Positions 1 to 7,618 of a DNA stretch of 42,487 nt are shown one piece after another. The stretch is from Anaerolineae bacterium. GTDB taxonomy: Bacteria; Chloroflexota; Anaerolineae; CG2-30-64-16. How positions within the stretch are numbered: the first letter of the stretch is position 1; the number at the start of each line of letters is the position of its first letter. The notes beneath the pieces are model-generated. The model made no database searches. It was not told the DNA's origin and saw only the letters and a program-made list of their open reading frames with translations. A program made the translations under genes and the position numbers. The stretch lies in assembly GCA_025454635.1 (NCBI GenBank), contig JALOOB010000002.1, positions 1-42,487 on the forward strand, read 5' to 3'.

Positions 1-549
1 TTTACGAGCGTCATCGAGGGCGTGATTCGCCTCGGTCTGTTCCTGGGTTACCTCTGGTTAATCGGCTTCATGCCCGACATCCGCCGTGTCTTCGCTTATC
101 ACGGCGCGGAGCACAAGACGATCAACGCCTACGAGGCGGGCGCGCAGCTTACGCCCGAGGTCGTGGCGAAATACAGCACTGCGCACACGCGCTGCGGCAC
201 CGGCTTCCTGCTCTCGGTCATGATCATTTCGATCCTGGTTTTTGCGCCGTTCCATTTTGACAATCTGTTCCTGCGGCTCGCGTCGCGAATTTTGCTTGTG
301 CCTGTGGTTGCGGGGATCGCGTACGAGTTCATGCGTTTCAATGCGAGCCACCAGCATTGGGCCTGGGTCCGCGCGCTCACGGCGCCAGGGCTGGGCCTAC
401 AGCGCCTGACCACGCGCGAGCCGGAGCCGGCCATGCTCGAGTGCGCCATTGCCGCGCTCAAGCCGGTTCTCGCGGCCGACGGCATCGTCGTCGAAGCGCA
501 GCCTGTATCGGGACAACAACCGGCGCCGGCGCCTGTAGCCAGCGCCTGA
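1..549 (+). CDS. DUF1385 (YqhQ-like) membrane protein, 3' part
   Basis: The reading frame is already open at base 1, so the N-terminus lies outside the window; a GTG at 22 is internal. The visible ~182 residues hold a hydrophobic segment ([11 protein letters not shown]), then the family signature [13 protein letters not shown], then HTRCGTGF followed by a second long hydrophobic stretch ([15 protein letters not shown]) and a third further on. This pattern is that of the DUF1385/YqhQ family of polytopic inner-membrane proteins, whose biochemical role is not established. The C-terminus is a short Ala/Pro-rich tail. The next gene, mdh, starts about 95 bases downstream on the same strand; no clear terminator lies between them. 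Confidence 0.85.
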   Translation, partial: FTSVIEGVIRLGLFLGYLWLIGFMPDIRRVFAYHGAEHKTINAYEAGAQLTPEVVAKYSTAHTRCGTGFLLSVMIISILVFAPFHFDNLFLRLASRILLVPVVAGIAYEFMRFNASHQHWAWVRALTAPGLGLQRLTTREPEPAMLECAIAALKPVLAADGIVVEAQPVSGQQPAPAPVASA

Positions 550-643
550 CAATCGCATATTCCGTCCTCCGCACCGCTCACCGCTGCGCGGCCGCGTTCC
601 GTCGCGTTGAGCGGGCTTATTGGCCGTCGAAAGGAGAGTCTTG

Positions 644-1579
644 ATGAGCAAGGTGAGCATTATCGGCGCCGGGTTCGTAGGCAGTACGGTGGCGCACTGG
701 GCGATGATTTCGGGTGGCTGTCAAATCGTCCTTCTTGACGTTGTCGACGGCCTGGCCAAGGGTAAAGTGCTCGACCTGATCCAATCCGGCCCCATTGCCG
801 GCCATGCGATCGACGCTATCGGCACGACGGATTATGCCGACACCGCGGACTCTGAGATCGTGATCGTCACGGCCGGCGTTGCGCGTAAACCGGGCATGAC
901 GCGCGAAGATCTGGTCAGCATCAATGCCGGCATCGTACGCGATGTCGTGCAGCGCGTCGTCGAGAAGTCGCCGAACGCAATCCTCATCATGATGACCAAT
1001 CCCCTCGACACCATGACCTACCTTGCGCACCAGGTAAGCGGGCTCCCGCGCGAGCGTGTCATCGGCCAGGCGGGCGTGCTCGACGGCGGGCGCATGAAGA
1101 CCTTTATCGCGATGGAGACGGGCATCAGCCCTGAGAACATCCATACGACGGTGCTCGGCGGCCACGGGGACGAAATGGTGCCTCTCGTCCGCTACTCCAC
1201 CATCGCCGGCATGCCGCTCACCTACTTCCTCTCTCAGGAGCAGATCGACCACATCGTCGCCCGGACCCGTGACGGCGGCGCGGAGATTGTCCGCTACCTG
1301 AAGACGGGCAGCGCCTACTACGCGCCTGGCGCGTCGGCGTGCAAGATGGCCCAGGCGATTATCCGCAACCAGCATCATATCTACCCGGCGTCGGTGTACC
1401 TGCAGGGCGAGTACGGCCTGAACGATATTTGCTTCGGCGTGCCCGTCGTCCTCGGCAAGAACGGTATCGAGCGCATCATCGAGATCGACCTCGACGAGGA
1501 AGAGAAGACAATGATGCGCAAGTCGGCCGACCTGATCCGAAGCACGATGGCGCACCTCGGTCAGCCCGCGCATTCGTAA
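644..1579 (+). CDS. mdh: malate dehydrogenase (NAD-dependent)
   Basis: Oxidises malate to oxaloacetate with NAD in the cytoplasm. The start is set at the ATG at 644 because a strong Shine-Dalgarno (AAGGAGAG, 631-638) stands before it; an upstream TTG at 620 is in frame but lacks such a site. The product has 311 residues, normal for the LDH-like MDH family. Visible features are the Rossmann loop GAGFVG (8-13), the acidic NAD-binding residue D32, the substrate loop RKPGMTR (R81 and R87), N119, R150 and the catalytic histidine H174 in GGHGDE. Arg at position 81, where lactate dehydrogenases carry Gln, favours malate over lactate. The next gene is PEP carboxykinase, so oxaloacetate made here could be passed to PEP. 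The stop codon lies in a repeat-like stretch (1574-1593). Confidence 0.96.
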   Translation: MSKVSIIGAGFVGSTVAHWAMISGGCQIVLLDVVDGLAKGKVLDLIQSGPIAGHAIDAIGTTDYADTADSEIVIVTAGVARKPGMTREDLVSINAGIVRDVVQRVVEKSPNAILIMMTNPLDTMTYLAHQVSGLPRERVIGQAGVLDGGRMKTFIAMETGISPENIHTTVLGGHGDEMVPLVRYSTIAGMPLTYFLSQEQIDHIVARTRDGGAEIVRYLKTGSAYYAPGASACKMAQAIIRNQHHIYPASVYLQGEYGLNDICFGVPVVLGKNGIERIIEIDLDEEEKTMMRKSADLIRSTMAHLGQPAHS

Positions 1580-1633
1580 GAAGCCTGTGGTTCAAGCGTC
1601 AGTCCGGATGGCAAGCGCCGGCCGGAGTGACGA

Positions 1634-1686
1634 AGAGACCTGGTTTCGGGGTGCGCCTTTTCATGAGCGCGCGAAGCCAGGTTTCT
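1634..1686. repeat. inverted repeat between mdh and pckG (AGAAACCTGG family)
   Basis: Arms 1634-1648 (AGAGACCTGGTTTCG) and 1672-1686 (CGAAGCCAGGTTTCT) pair over 15 positions with two G-U wobbles, around a 23-nt loop. There is no T-run typical of an intrinsic terminator on the + strand. Similar AGAAACC/GGTTTCT sequence occurs at 25129-25159 and near 41630-41656, so this is best read as a dispersed element that may also mark the end of the mdh message. Confidence 0.6.
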
Positions 1687-1719
1687 CCTCGTGCTCAGCG
1701 TTGAGACAGGAGGTGATCG

Positions 1720-3531
1720 GTGGCCTACGAGGTCAAGAACGCCAGGCTCGTTGCCTGGGTCGATGAAATCGCCGGGTTGTGTCAGCCCGAAGCCGTGCAC
1801 TGGTGCGATGGCAGCCGTGAGGAGTACGACCGGCTGATGGCGCAAATGGTGGATTCGGGCATGGCCGAGCCGTTGCAGCAGCGCCGGCACAGCCACCTGT
1901 TCCGCAGTGATCCCTCGGATGTGGCGCGGGTCGAAGCGCGCACATACATCAGCACGACGAGCCAGGACGACGCGGGTCCGACAAACAATTGGGTCGCGCC
2001 GGACGAGCTTAAGAAGACAATGCTCGCCCTGTACGATGGATGCATGAAGGGGCGCACGCTCTACGTGATCCCGTTCTCCATGGGACCCATCGGCTCGCCG
2101 ATGGCGAAGATCGGCGTGGAGTTGACTGACAGCCCCTACGTCGTGTGCAACATGCATATCATGACGCGCGTCGGGGCAGACGTCGTCGCGGAGCTTGGAC
2201 CGGACGGCGAATTTGTCCCTTGCCTGCACTCCATCGGCGCGCCCTTGGAGCCCGGAGTTGCTGACGTCAAGTGGCCGTGCGCGCCCATGGAGCAGAAGTA
2301 CATCAGCCACTTCCCCGAAGAAAACCTGATCTGGTCCTACGGGTCGGGCTATGGCGGGAATGCGTTGCTCGGCAAGAAGTGCTTCGCCCTGCGTATCGCC
2401 TCTGCGATGGCGCACCGCGAAGGGTGGATGGCCGAGCATATGCTTATCCTGCGGCTGATCAGCCCCGAAGGCAAGCGCTACCATATCGCGGCTGCGTTCC
2501 CGTCCGCGTGCGGCAAGACCAACCTGGCGATGATTCAGCCCACGCTGCCCGGCTGGCGCGCGGAGACGCTCGGCGACGACATCGCGTGGATGAAGATCGG
2601 GCCGGACGGTCGCCTGTATGCGATCAACCCGGAGGCCGGCTTCTTCGGCGTGGCGCCGGGCACATCCTACGGCTCGAACCCCGTCGCAATGGACACAGTC
2701 CGCGAGAATGTGATCTTCACCAACTGCGCGCTGACGGACGAGGGCGACATCTGGTGGGAGGGAATGGGCGTTCCCGCGCCGCGGCACGCGATCGACTGGA
2801 AGGGCCGCGACTGGACGCCCGACAGGGGCGAGCCCGCCGCGCATCCGAATGCCCGTTTCACCGCGCCGGCGCAACAGTGCCCGTCGATCAGCCCCGACTG
2901 GGAAGCTCCGCAGGGCGTCCCGATCGACATCTTTGTGTTTGGCGGCCGTCGCGCAGGCATGGTCCCGCTCGTCACGGAGGCGTTCGATTGGGATCACGGC
3001 GTGTTTCTCGGCGCGACGGCGTCCTCCGAGACCACGGCGGCGAACATCGGCGCGGTGGGCAATCTGCGCCGCGATCCGTTTGCGATGCAGCCCTTCTGCG
3101 GCTATAACATGGCTGACTACTTCGGGCACTGGCTGGCGATGGGCGATCGCTTAGGCCCGAATGCGCCGCGCATCTTCTACGTGAACTGGTTCCGCAAGTC
3201 GCCGGAAGGCAAGTGGCTCTGGCCGGGATACGGCGAGAACAGCCGGGTGCTCAAGTGGATGTGCGCGCGCATCGAGGGCAAGGTCGGCGCGGAGCGCACA
3301 CCCATCGGCCTGCTGCCGCGCGTGGGGGACCTCGACCTGAGCGGCCTGCAGCTCGCGCCGGAGAACCTGGTCGAACTGCTGCGCGTGGATTCTGCCATGT
3401 GGCAGGCGGAGGTGCCTGACATCGAGCGCCACTTCAGCCAGTTCGGCGACCGTCTGCCGCCGCGCATGGCCGCGCAGGTGGATCAACTGGCCGCGCGACT
3501 GCGTGAGTCTCAGCCGGTGGCGCAAGCGTAA
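1720..3531 (+). CDS. pckG: phosphoenolpyruvate carboxykinase (GTP)
   Basis: Interconverts oxaloacetate + GTP and PEP + CO2 + GDP. The GTG start at 1720 is chosen for the near-perfect Shine-Dalgarno AGGAGGTGAT directly upstream (1708-1717) and because the 603-residue product fits the GTP-dependent family (about 600-620). The kinase-1a P-loop [12 protein letters not shown] is at 260-271 with the reactive-loop Cys at 264, and GDDIAW (285-290) is the kinase-2 metal site. The N-terminal half carries the family stretches [15 protein letters not shown] and [13 protein letters not shown]; the C-terminal half has [12 protein letters not shown] and [10 protein letters not shown] (the mobile-lid region). 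It lies 140 bases after mdh on the same strand, with a repeat hairpin between. ATP-type PckA is excluded because its motifs differ. Confidence 0.97.
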   Translation: MAYEVKNARLVAWVDEIAGLCQPEAVHWCDGSREEYDRLMAQMVDSGMAEPLQQRRHSHLFRSDPSDVARVEARTYISTTSQDDAGPTNNWVAPDELKKTMLALYDGCMKGRTLYVIPFSMGPIGSPMAKIGVELTDSPYVVCNMHIMTRVGADVVAELGPDGEFVPCLHSIGAPLEPGVADVKWPCAPMEQKYISHFPEENLIWSYGSGYGGNALLGKKCFALRIASAMAHREGWMAEHMLILRLISPEGKRYHIAAAFPSACGKTNLAMIQPTLPGWRAETLGDDIAWMKIGPDGRLYAINPEAGFFGVAPGTSYGSNPVAMDTVRENVIFTNCALTDEGDIWWEGMGVPAPRHAIDWKGRDWTPDRGEPAAHPNARFTAPAQQCPSISPDWEAPQGVPIDIFVFGGRRAGMVPLVTEAFDWDHGVFLGATASSETTAANIGAVGNLRRDPFAMQPFCGYNMADYFGHWLAMGDRLGPNAPRIFYVNWFRKSPEGKWLWPGYGENSRVLKWMCARIEGKVGAERTPIGLLPRVGDLDLSGLQLAPENLVELLRVDSAMWQAEVPDIERHFSQFGDRLPPRMAAQVDQLAARLRESQPVAQA

Positions 3532-3546
3532 CACTTGAGAATCGGA

Positions 3547-3586
3547 GATTGAAGATCGAAGATGCCCGCGTTTTCGATCTTCAATC
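3547..3586. repeat. perfect 14-bp hairpin after pckG (ATTGAAGAT family)
   Basis: GATTGAAGATCGAA (3547-3560) is matched exactly by TTCGATCTTCAATC (3573-3586) around a 12-nt loop, and the downstream arm continues with a second TTCAATC unit. It sits 15 bases after the pckG stop and 30 bases before the transporter start. A related, larger inverted repeat with the same ATTGAAGAT core lies at 39611-39706. It may act as a terminator or mRNA-end stabiliser, but its recurrence marks it as a dispersed repeat. Confidence 0.7.
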
Positions 3587-3616
3587 TTCAATCCGGGATC
3601 TGAGCCAGATAGCATT

Positions 3617-4330
3617 TTGAATCGCTCATACCGTTACTATGACATCATCATGGCGTCCTTCGTGGCGGTGCTGCTCCTCAGCAACATCGCCTCGTCCGCC
3701 AAGATTATCGACTGGGGCGTGTCGATCGCGGGCCTGCCGCTGGCCTTCGATGCGGGCACGCTTCTCTTTCCGATTAGCTACATCTTCGGGGATATCCTGA
3801 CCGAGGTGTACGGGTACGGGGCTGCCCGACGCGTGATCTGGACAGGCTTCGCGCTCTCCGCGGTCATGGCGTTCACGTTCTTCGTGGTGGCGCGGCTGCC
3901 GGGCGAGGCCAATTGGGAGGCCGCGGCGGGCCAGGCGGCGTTTGACGCGATTCTCGGCGGCGTAAGCACCGGCGCGATCGTGGCTGCCAGCCTTGCTGCT
4001 TACCTGGCCGGTTCCTTCACCAACTCGTTTGTCCTCGCTAAGCTCAAGGTTCGGACGCATGGCCGCTGGCTCTGGCTGCGGACCATTAGTTCGACGCTTG
4101 TTGGGGAGGGCATCGACACGACCGTGTTTGTGCTGATCGCCTCCGCGCTCGGCGTCTTTCCTTGGGCGGCTGCGTTGAGCATCATTGTGGCGAACTACAT
4201 CTTCAAGGTTGGAGTCGAGGTCCTGTTTACGCCCGTCACTTATCGAGTGGTGGGCGGACTGAAACGCGCCGAGGGCGTGGACGCCTATGACGTGAGTACG
4301 AACTTCAACCCGTTCCGGGTGAAGGCATGA
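3617..4330 (+). CDS. yhhQ: queuosine precursor transporter (YhhQ/VUT family)
   Basis: Integral membrane protein of 237 residues predicted to import queuosine precursors such as preQ0/preQ1 or queuine. A TTG start at 3617 gives MNRSYRYYDIIMASFVAVLLLSN, which matches the typical N-terminus of the family; a later ATG at 3650 is possible. No good Shine-Dalgarno is visible. Family signatures are LLSNIASSAKI, GTLLFPISYIFGDILTEVYGYG (read as LLFPISYIFGDILTEVYGYG at about 52-72) and the C-terminal KVGVEVLFTPVTY. About six hydrophobic segments are seen. The stop overlaps the Era start (ATGA), so the two are translationally coupled. The enzyme that uses queuine-type bases, Tgt, is encoded 14 kb away in this window. 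Confidence 0.9.
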   Translation: MNRSYRYYDIIMASFVAVLLLSNIASSAKIIDWGVSIAGLPLAFDAGTLLFPISYIFGDILTEVYGYGAARRVIWTGFALSAVMAFTFFVVARLPGEANWEAAAGQAAFDAILGGVSTGAIVAASLAAYLAGSFTNSFVLAKLKVRTHGRWLWLRTISSTLVGEGIDTTVFVLIASALGVFPWAAALSIIVANYIFKVGVEVLFTPVTYRVVGGLKRAEGVDAYDVSTNFNPFRVKA

Positions 4331-5406
4331 GCGACGCCCAGGAGTCGAAGCCGTTCGGGGAGGCGGGCGAGTCGGAGTCCGGCGGGCCCGACGTGATCGA
4401 CGCGTTCTTCGGGCAGCATGAGCGCGAAGTTCGTGAAGACTTCCGGGCAGGCTTCGTCGCAGTGCTCGGCCGCCCAAATGTCGGAAAATCCACCCTGATC
4501 AACGCGCTGCTCGGCCAGAAGGTGAGCATCGTCTCGCCGAAGCCGCAGACAACGCGCAATCGCCTGCTCGGGATTCTGACGCGCGACGACGCGCAGATTA
4601 TCTTTCTGGACACCCCCGGCATTCACAACCCGCTGCGCAGGCTCGGCGAGATCATGGTCGAGACGGCAGCGGCCACCTTGCCCGACGCCGACGCGCTGCT
4701 GTGGGTGGTCGACGCGGCCGCGCCGCCAACGGACGAGGATCGTAAAGTCGGTGAGATCATTCGCGCGGCAAGGACGCGAATACCCTTCCTGCTCGGACTG
4801 AACAAGATCGACCGGCTCGAAGGCAAGACGTCGAAGCATGAGGCGGAGCACCGCGCTCTCGCCCCTGAGGCTGAACCGTTCCGCGTTTCCGCGCTGCAGG
4901 GCGACGGCCTGGATGCGCTGGCCGACCGACTCGCGCAGTTGGTCCCGCTCAGTCCGCCCCTGTTCCCCGAGGACCAGGTGACGGACCAACAGGTGCGCTT
5001 CATGGCGGGCGAGTTGGTACGCGAGGCGGTGCTGCTGCACCTGCGCGACGAAGTGCCGCACTCGGTCGCGGTTTTGGTGAACGAGTTCAGCGAGCGCGAA
5101 AATGGGGTCACGTTCATCGCCGCCACAGTGTACGTCGAGCGCCCGACGCAGAAGATGATTATTCTGGGCAAAGACGGCGCGATGATCAAGAAGATCGGGC
5201 AAGCCGCGCGCGGCCAGATCGAAGAACTGGTCGAGACGAAGGTCTTTCTCGAGTTGTGGGTCAAGGTGCGCCCGAAATGGCGCACTGACGAGGAGGAGCT
5301 TCGCCGCCTCGGTTATCAGATGCCCAAGAAAAAGAAGGGCAAGAAAGGAGGCTCGCGCCGAGCGCAGGGCCAGCGACCCGCGGACCAGCAGTCCCACGAA
5401 CCGTAA
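4327..5406 (+). CDS. era: GTPase Era, 16S rRNA-binding
   Basis: Ribosome-assembly GTPase that binds the 3' end of 16S rRNA in the 30S subunit. The 359-residue product has a G domain with GRPNVGKS (48-55, G1), DTPG (95-98, G3) and NKID (159-162, G4), then a KH domain around 262-330 with the GKDGAMIKKIG loop and the usual FLELWVKVRPKW strand. It is about 55 residues longer than most Era proteins: roughly 42 acidic residues precede the G domain and a Lys/Arg-rich tail (KKKKGKKGG) follows the KH domain. The ATG at 4327 overlaps the previous stop by four bases. A start nearer residue 40 cannot be excluded, but no ATG or Shine-Dalgarno supports one. Confidence 0.95.
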   Translation: MSDAQESKPFGEAGESESGGPDVIDAFFGQHEREVREDFRAGFVAVLGRPNVGKSTLINALLGQKVSIVSPKPQTTRNRLLGILTRDDAQIIFLDTPGIHNPLRRLGEIMVETAAATLPDADALLWVVDAAAPPTDEDRKVGEIIRAARTRIPFLLGLNKIDRLEGKTSKHEAEHRALAPEAEPFRVSALQGDGLDALADRLAQLVPLSPPLFPEDQVTDQQVRFMAGELVREAVLLHLRDEVPHSVAVLVNEFSERENGVTFIAATVYVERPTQKMIILGKDGAMIKKIGQAARGQIEELVETKVFLELWVKVRPKWRTDEEELRRLGYQMPKKKKGKKGGSRRAQGQRPADQQSHEP

Positions 5407-5435
5407 CCGCACCAATCATCCATCGGAGGGTTCAC

Positions 5436-6026
5436 ATGGACTTCAATCGCATTATCAATGGCATGATGCGCGCCATCCGCCTCGATAAGACATTTTTCGA
5501 GGAAGTCGAGAACGACCCGAGCTACAATCAGGACGCTCTTGGTGTCGTCATCATCGTGGCTGCCATCGGTTCCATCGGCAGCTTCATCGGCGCGCTTGTC
5601 ACCGGCGCGGGCTTTCTTGCCGCGATCGGCGGCCTCATCGTCTCCCTTGTGTTGGCGATCCTGGGCTACTTCCTGTGGGTCTTTGTGGCGCACTGGATCG
5701 GCACGCAGTTTTTCAAGGGTGTGGGCGATCGCGGGGAAGTGCAGCGTGCGCTGGGCTTTGCCTACGCGCCGCAGGCCCTCAATATCCTGAGCTTCATCCC
5801 CTGCGTTGGCGGAATCATTGCGTTTGCCGCGTGGATCTGGTCCATCGTTGCCGCTTTCATCGCCATCCGGCAGTCGCTTGAACAGGACGACGCCAATGCG
5901 GCGCTGACCGTCATCATTTCCGGTATCGCGATCATGATCGTCGTCGGCCTGATCGGCGCGATCTTCGCCGGCCTCGGCCTCGGCGTGGCTGCGCTGTCTG
6001 GCGCGCTGGGCAGCATCGGCCAGTAG
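5436..6026 (+). CDS. Yip1 family membrane protein
   Basis: A 196-residue polytopic membrane protein starting at an ATG behind a clear Shine-Dalgarno (CGGAGGG, about 5424-5430). A short cytoplasmic N-terminus rich in charged residues (MMRAIRLDKTFFEEVENDP) is followed by five or so hydrophobic segments. The stretch RALGFAYAPQALNILSFIP and the following GGIIAFAAWIWSIVAAFIAI match the bacterial Yip1 domain (PF04893), which has no defined role in bacteria. It stands 29 bases after era and 44 bases before the CBS-ACT gene, probably in one transcript. Confidence 0.8.
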   Translation: MDFNRIINGMMRAIRLDKTFFEEVENDPSYNQDALGVVIIVAAIGSIGSFIGALVTGAGFLAAIGGLIVSLVLAILGYFLWVFVAHWIGTQFFKGVGDRGEVQRALGFAYAPQALNILSFIPCVGGIIAFAAWIWSIVAAFIAIRQSLEQDDANAALTVIISGIAIMIVVGLIGAIFAGLGLGVAALSGALGSIGQ

Positions 6027-6070
6027 TCGGTCGCCACCCACCCCATCACATTCGTCGCACGGAGGTACTT

Positions 6071-6715
6071 ATGCTCGTAGGCGAGCGGATGACCCGCAAC
6101 CCTGTCACTATCCTCGATACGGCCAGCATCGACGACGGCATCCATCTGATGCGCGAGCGGAAGGTGCGCCGCCTGCCCGTCCTGGACGAGTCCGGCAAGA
6201 TGGTCGGCATCGTCTCGGACAAGGATTTGCTTCATGCGGCTCCGTCGCCCGCAACCTCGCTGAGCGTCTACGAGCTGCACTACCTGTTGGCGAAGCTGAC
6301 GATCAAGCAGGTGATGTCCAGCCCCGTGATCTCGGTCAGCCCGGACACGCCCCTCGAAGAGGCCGCGCGCGTAATGGCCGACAACAAGATTGGCGGCCTG
6401 CCCGTGAGCGAGGGCGATAAGCTCGTCGGCATCATCACCGAGACTGACGTCTTCAAGATCCTGGTCGAACTGCTGGGCGCACGGACTCCCGGACAGCGCG
6501 TGACGATCCGGGTAACTGAAGGAAAGGGCGTGCTGGCAAGGCTGACACAGGCCCTGTCGGACCTCGGCGCGAACATCATCAGCGTCGTGACCTACGCCGG
6601 CGCCAATGCGTCTGAGCGTCTCATCATGGTGAAGCTGAGCGACGCAGACTCGTCCGCGGTGCGCGGCGCGCTGGCAGGGCTCGGCGTCGAAGTGGTCGAC
6701 TTCCGCGGGGAGTAA
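6071..6715 (+). CDS. CBS-pair and ACT domain protein (AcuB-like)
   Basis: A 214-residue soluble protein with two CBS domains (about 1-56 and 76-132) and a C-terminal ACT domain (about 143-214, beginning QRVTIRVTEGKGVLARLTQ). CBS pairs usually bind adenosyl ligands and ACT domains bind amino acids, so the protein is likely a small-molecule sensor; the architecture resembles AcuB, but there is no acuA or acuC nearby to support a role in acetoin or acetyl-CoA synthetase control. The ATG start has GGAGG at 6061-6065 before it. Its stop codon (6713-6715) runs directly into the ribosome-binding site of thyA. Confidence 0.85.
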   Translation: MLVGERMTRNPVTILDTASIDDGIHLMRERKVRRLPVLDESGKMVGIVSDKDLLHAAPSPATSLSVYELHYLLAKLTIKQVMSSPVISVSPDTPLEEAARVMADNKIGGLPVSEGDKLVGIITETDVFKILVELLGARTPGQRVTIRVTEGKGVLARLTQALSDLGANIISVVTYAGANASERLIMVKLSDADSSAVRGALAGLGVEVVDFRGE

Positions 6716-6722
6716 CGGAGGA

Positions 6723-6751
6723 TGTAGCGCAAGTTGCCAACTTGCGCTACA
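6723..6751. repeat. 29-nt palindrome inside the thyA ribosome-binding region
   Basis: TGTAGCGCAAGTTG (6723-6736) is mirrored exactly by CAACTTGCGCTACA (6738-6751) with one base between, a perfect 14-bp inverted repeat. It lies between the Shine-Dalgarno CGGAGG (6716-6721) and the TTG start of thyA (6761). A shorter relative, GTGGCGCAAG/CTTGCGCCAC, is at 14222-14246. It looks like a dispersed palindromic element inserted into the leader. Confidence 0.8.
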
Positions 6752-6760
6752 GCTCAGACA

Positions 6761-7555
6761 TTGCGCCAGTATCTCGACCTAATGCGTCACATCATGGAGA
6801 GCGGCGCGGACAAGGGTGACCGCACCGGCACTGGCACGCGCTCCGTCTTCGGCTACCAGATGCGGTTCGACCTGGCCGCAGGCTTCCCCGTGCTCACCAC
6901 GAAGCGGCTGCACCTCAAGTCGATTATCTACGAACTGCTGTGGTTCATCCGCGGCGACACAAACGCGCGGTGGCTGCAGGAGCGCGGGGTGCGCATCTGG
7001 GACGAGTGGGCGGACGCAGGGGGCGAGCTGGGGCCCGTATACGGCAAGCAGTGGCGATCGTGGCCCGCCGCAGATGGTCGCGCAATCGACCAGTTGGGCG
7101 AGGTGATCGACCAGATTAAGCGCAATCCCAACTCGAGGCGCCTGATCGTCAGCGCGTGGAACGTCGGCGACATCGACAAGATGGCGCTGCCGCCATGCCA
7201 CGCGCTCTTCCAGTTCTATGTGGCAGACGGGCGGCTCTCGTGTCAGTTGTATCAGCGGTCGGTCGACGTGTTTCTCGGGCTGCCGTTCAACATCGCCTCG
7301 TACGCGCTGCTAACCATGATGGTGGCGCAGGTCTGCGACCTCGGCTATGGCGAATTCATCCACACGAGCGGCGATGCGCACCTCTACCGCAACCACTTCG
7401 ACCAGGCGCAGCTCCAGCTTGCCCGCGAGCCGCGCCCGCTCCCTACAATGCGCATCAATCCGGCCGTCAAGGAGATCGAAGGGTTCAGGTACGAGGATTT
7501 CGAGTTGGTCGGCTACGATCCGCACCCGCACATCAAGGCGGACGTTTCAGTGTGA
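6761..7555 (+). CDS. thyA: thymidylate synthase ThyA
   Basis: Methylates dUMP to dTMP with methylene-tetrahydrofolate. From the TTG at 6761 the product is 264 residues, the same length as the E. coli enzyme, starting (M)[10 protein letters not shown] as in that protein; the catalytic cysteine then falls at 146 in [12 protein letters not shown]. Other visible sites are DRTGTGT (20-26), the dUMP-binding RRLIVSAWN and the cofactor-binding C-terminus. An upstream in-frame TTG at 6734 lies within the palindrome and would add nine residues foreign to the family. No Shine-Dalgarno stands directly before 6761; the nearest, CGGAGG at 6716-6721, is separated from it by the palindrome. Confidence 0.96.
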   Translation: MRQYLDLMRHIMESGADKGDRTGTGTRSVFGYQMRFDLAAGFPVLTTKRLHLKSIIYELLWFIRGDTNARWLQERGVRIWDEWADAGGELGPVYGKQWRSWPAADGRAIDQLGEVIDQIKRNPNSRRLIVSAWNVGDIDKMALPPCHALFQFYVADGRLSCQLYQRSVDVFLGLPFNIASYALLTMMVAQVCDLGYGEFIHTSGDAHLYRNHFDQAQLQLAREPRPLPTMRINPAVKEIEGFRYEDFELVGYDPHPHIKADVSV

Positions 7556-7566
7556 GAGCGACGGAT

Positions 7567-7612
7567 AACACAAAGACACGAGGGAAATAAGCTGACCTTG
7601 TGTCTTTGTGTT
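7567..7612. repeat. perfect hairpin between convergent thyA and ribF (CACAAAGACAC family)
   Basis: AACACAAAGACAC (7567-7579) pairs exactly with GTGTCTTTGTGTT (7600-7612) around a 20-nt loop. It fills the 63-base gap between two genes that converge, so it could serve as a terminator for both strands, although the stem is AT-rich and T-runs are lacking. A related, less perfect copy is at 9884-9950. Confidence 0.7.
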
Positions 7613-7618
7613 GAAAGC

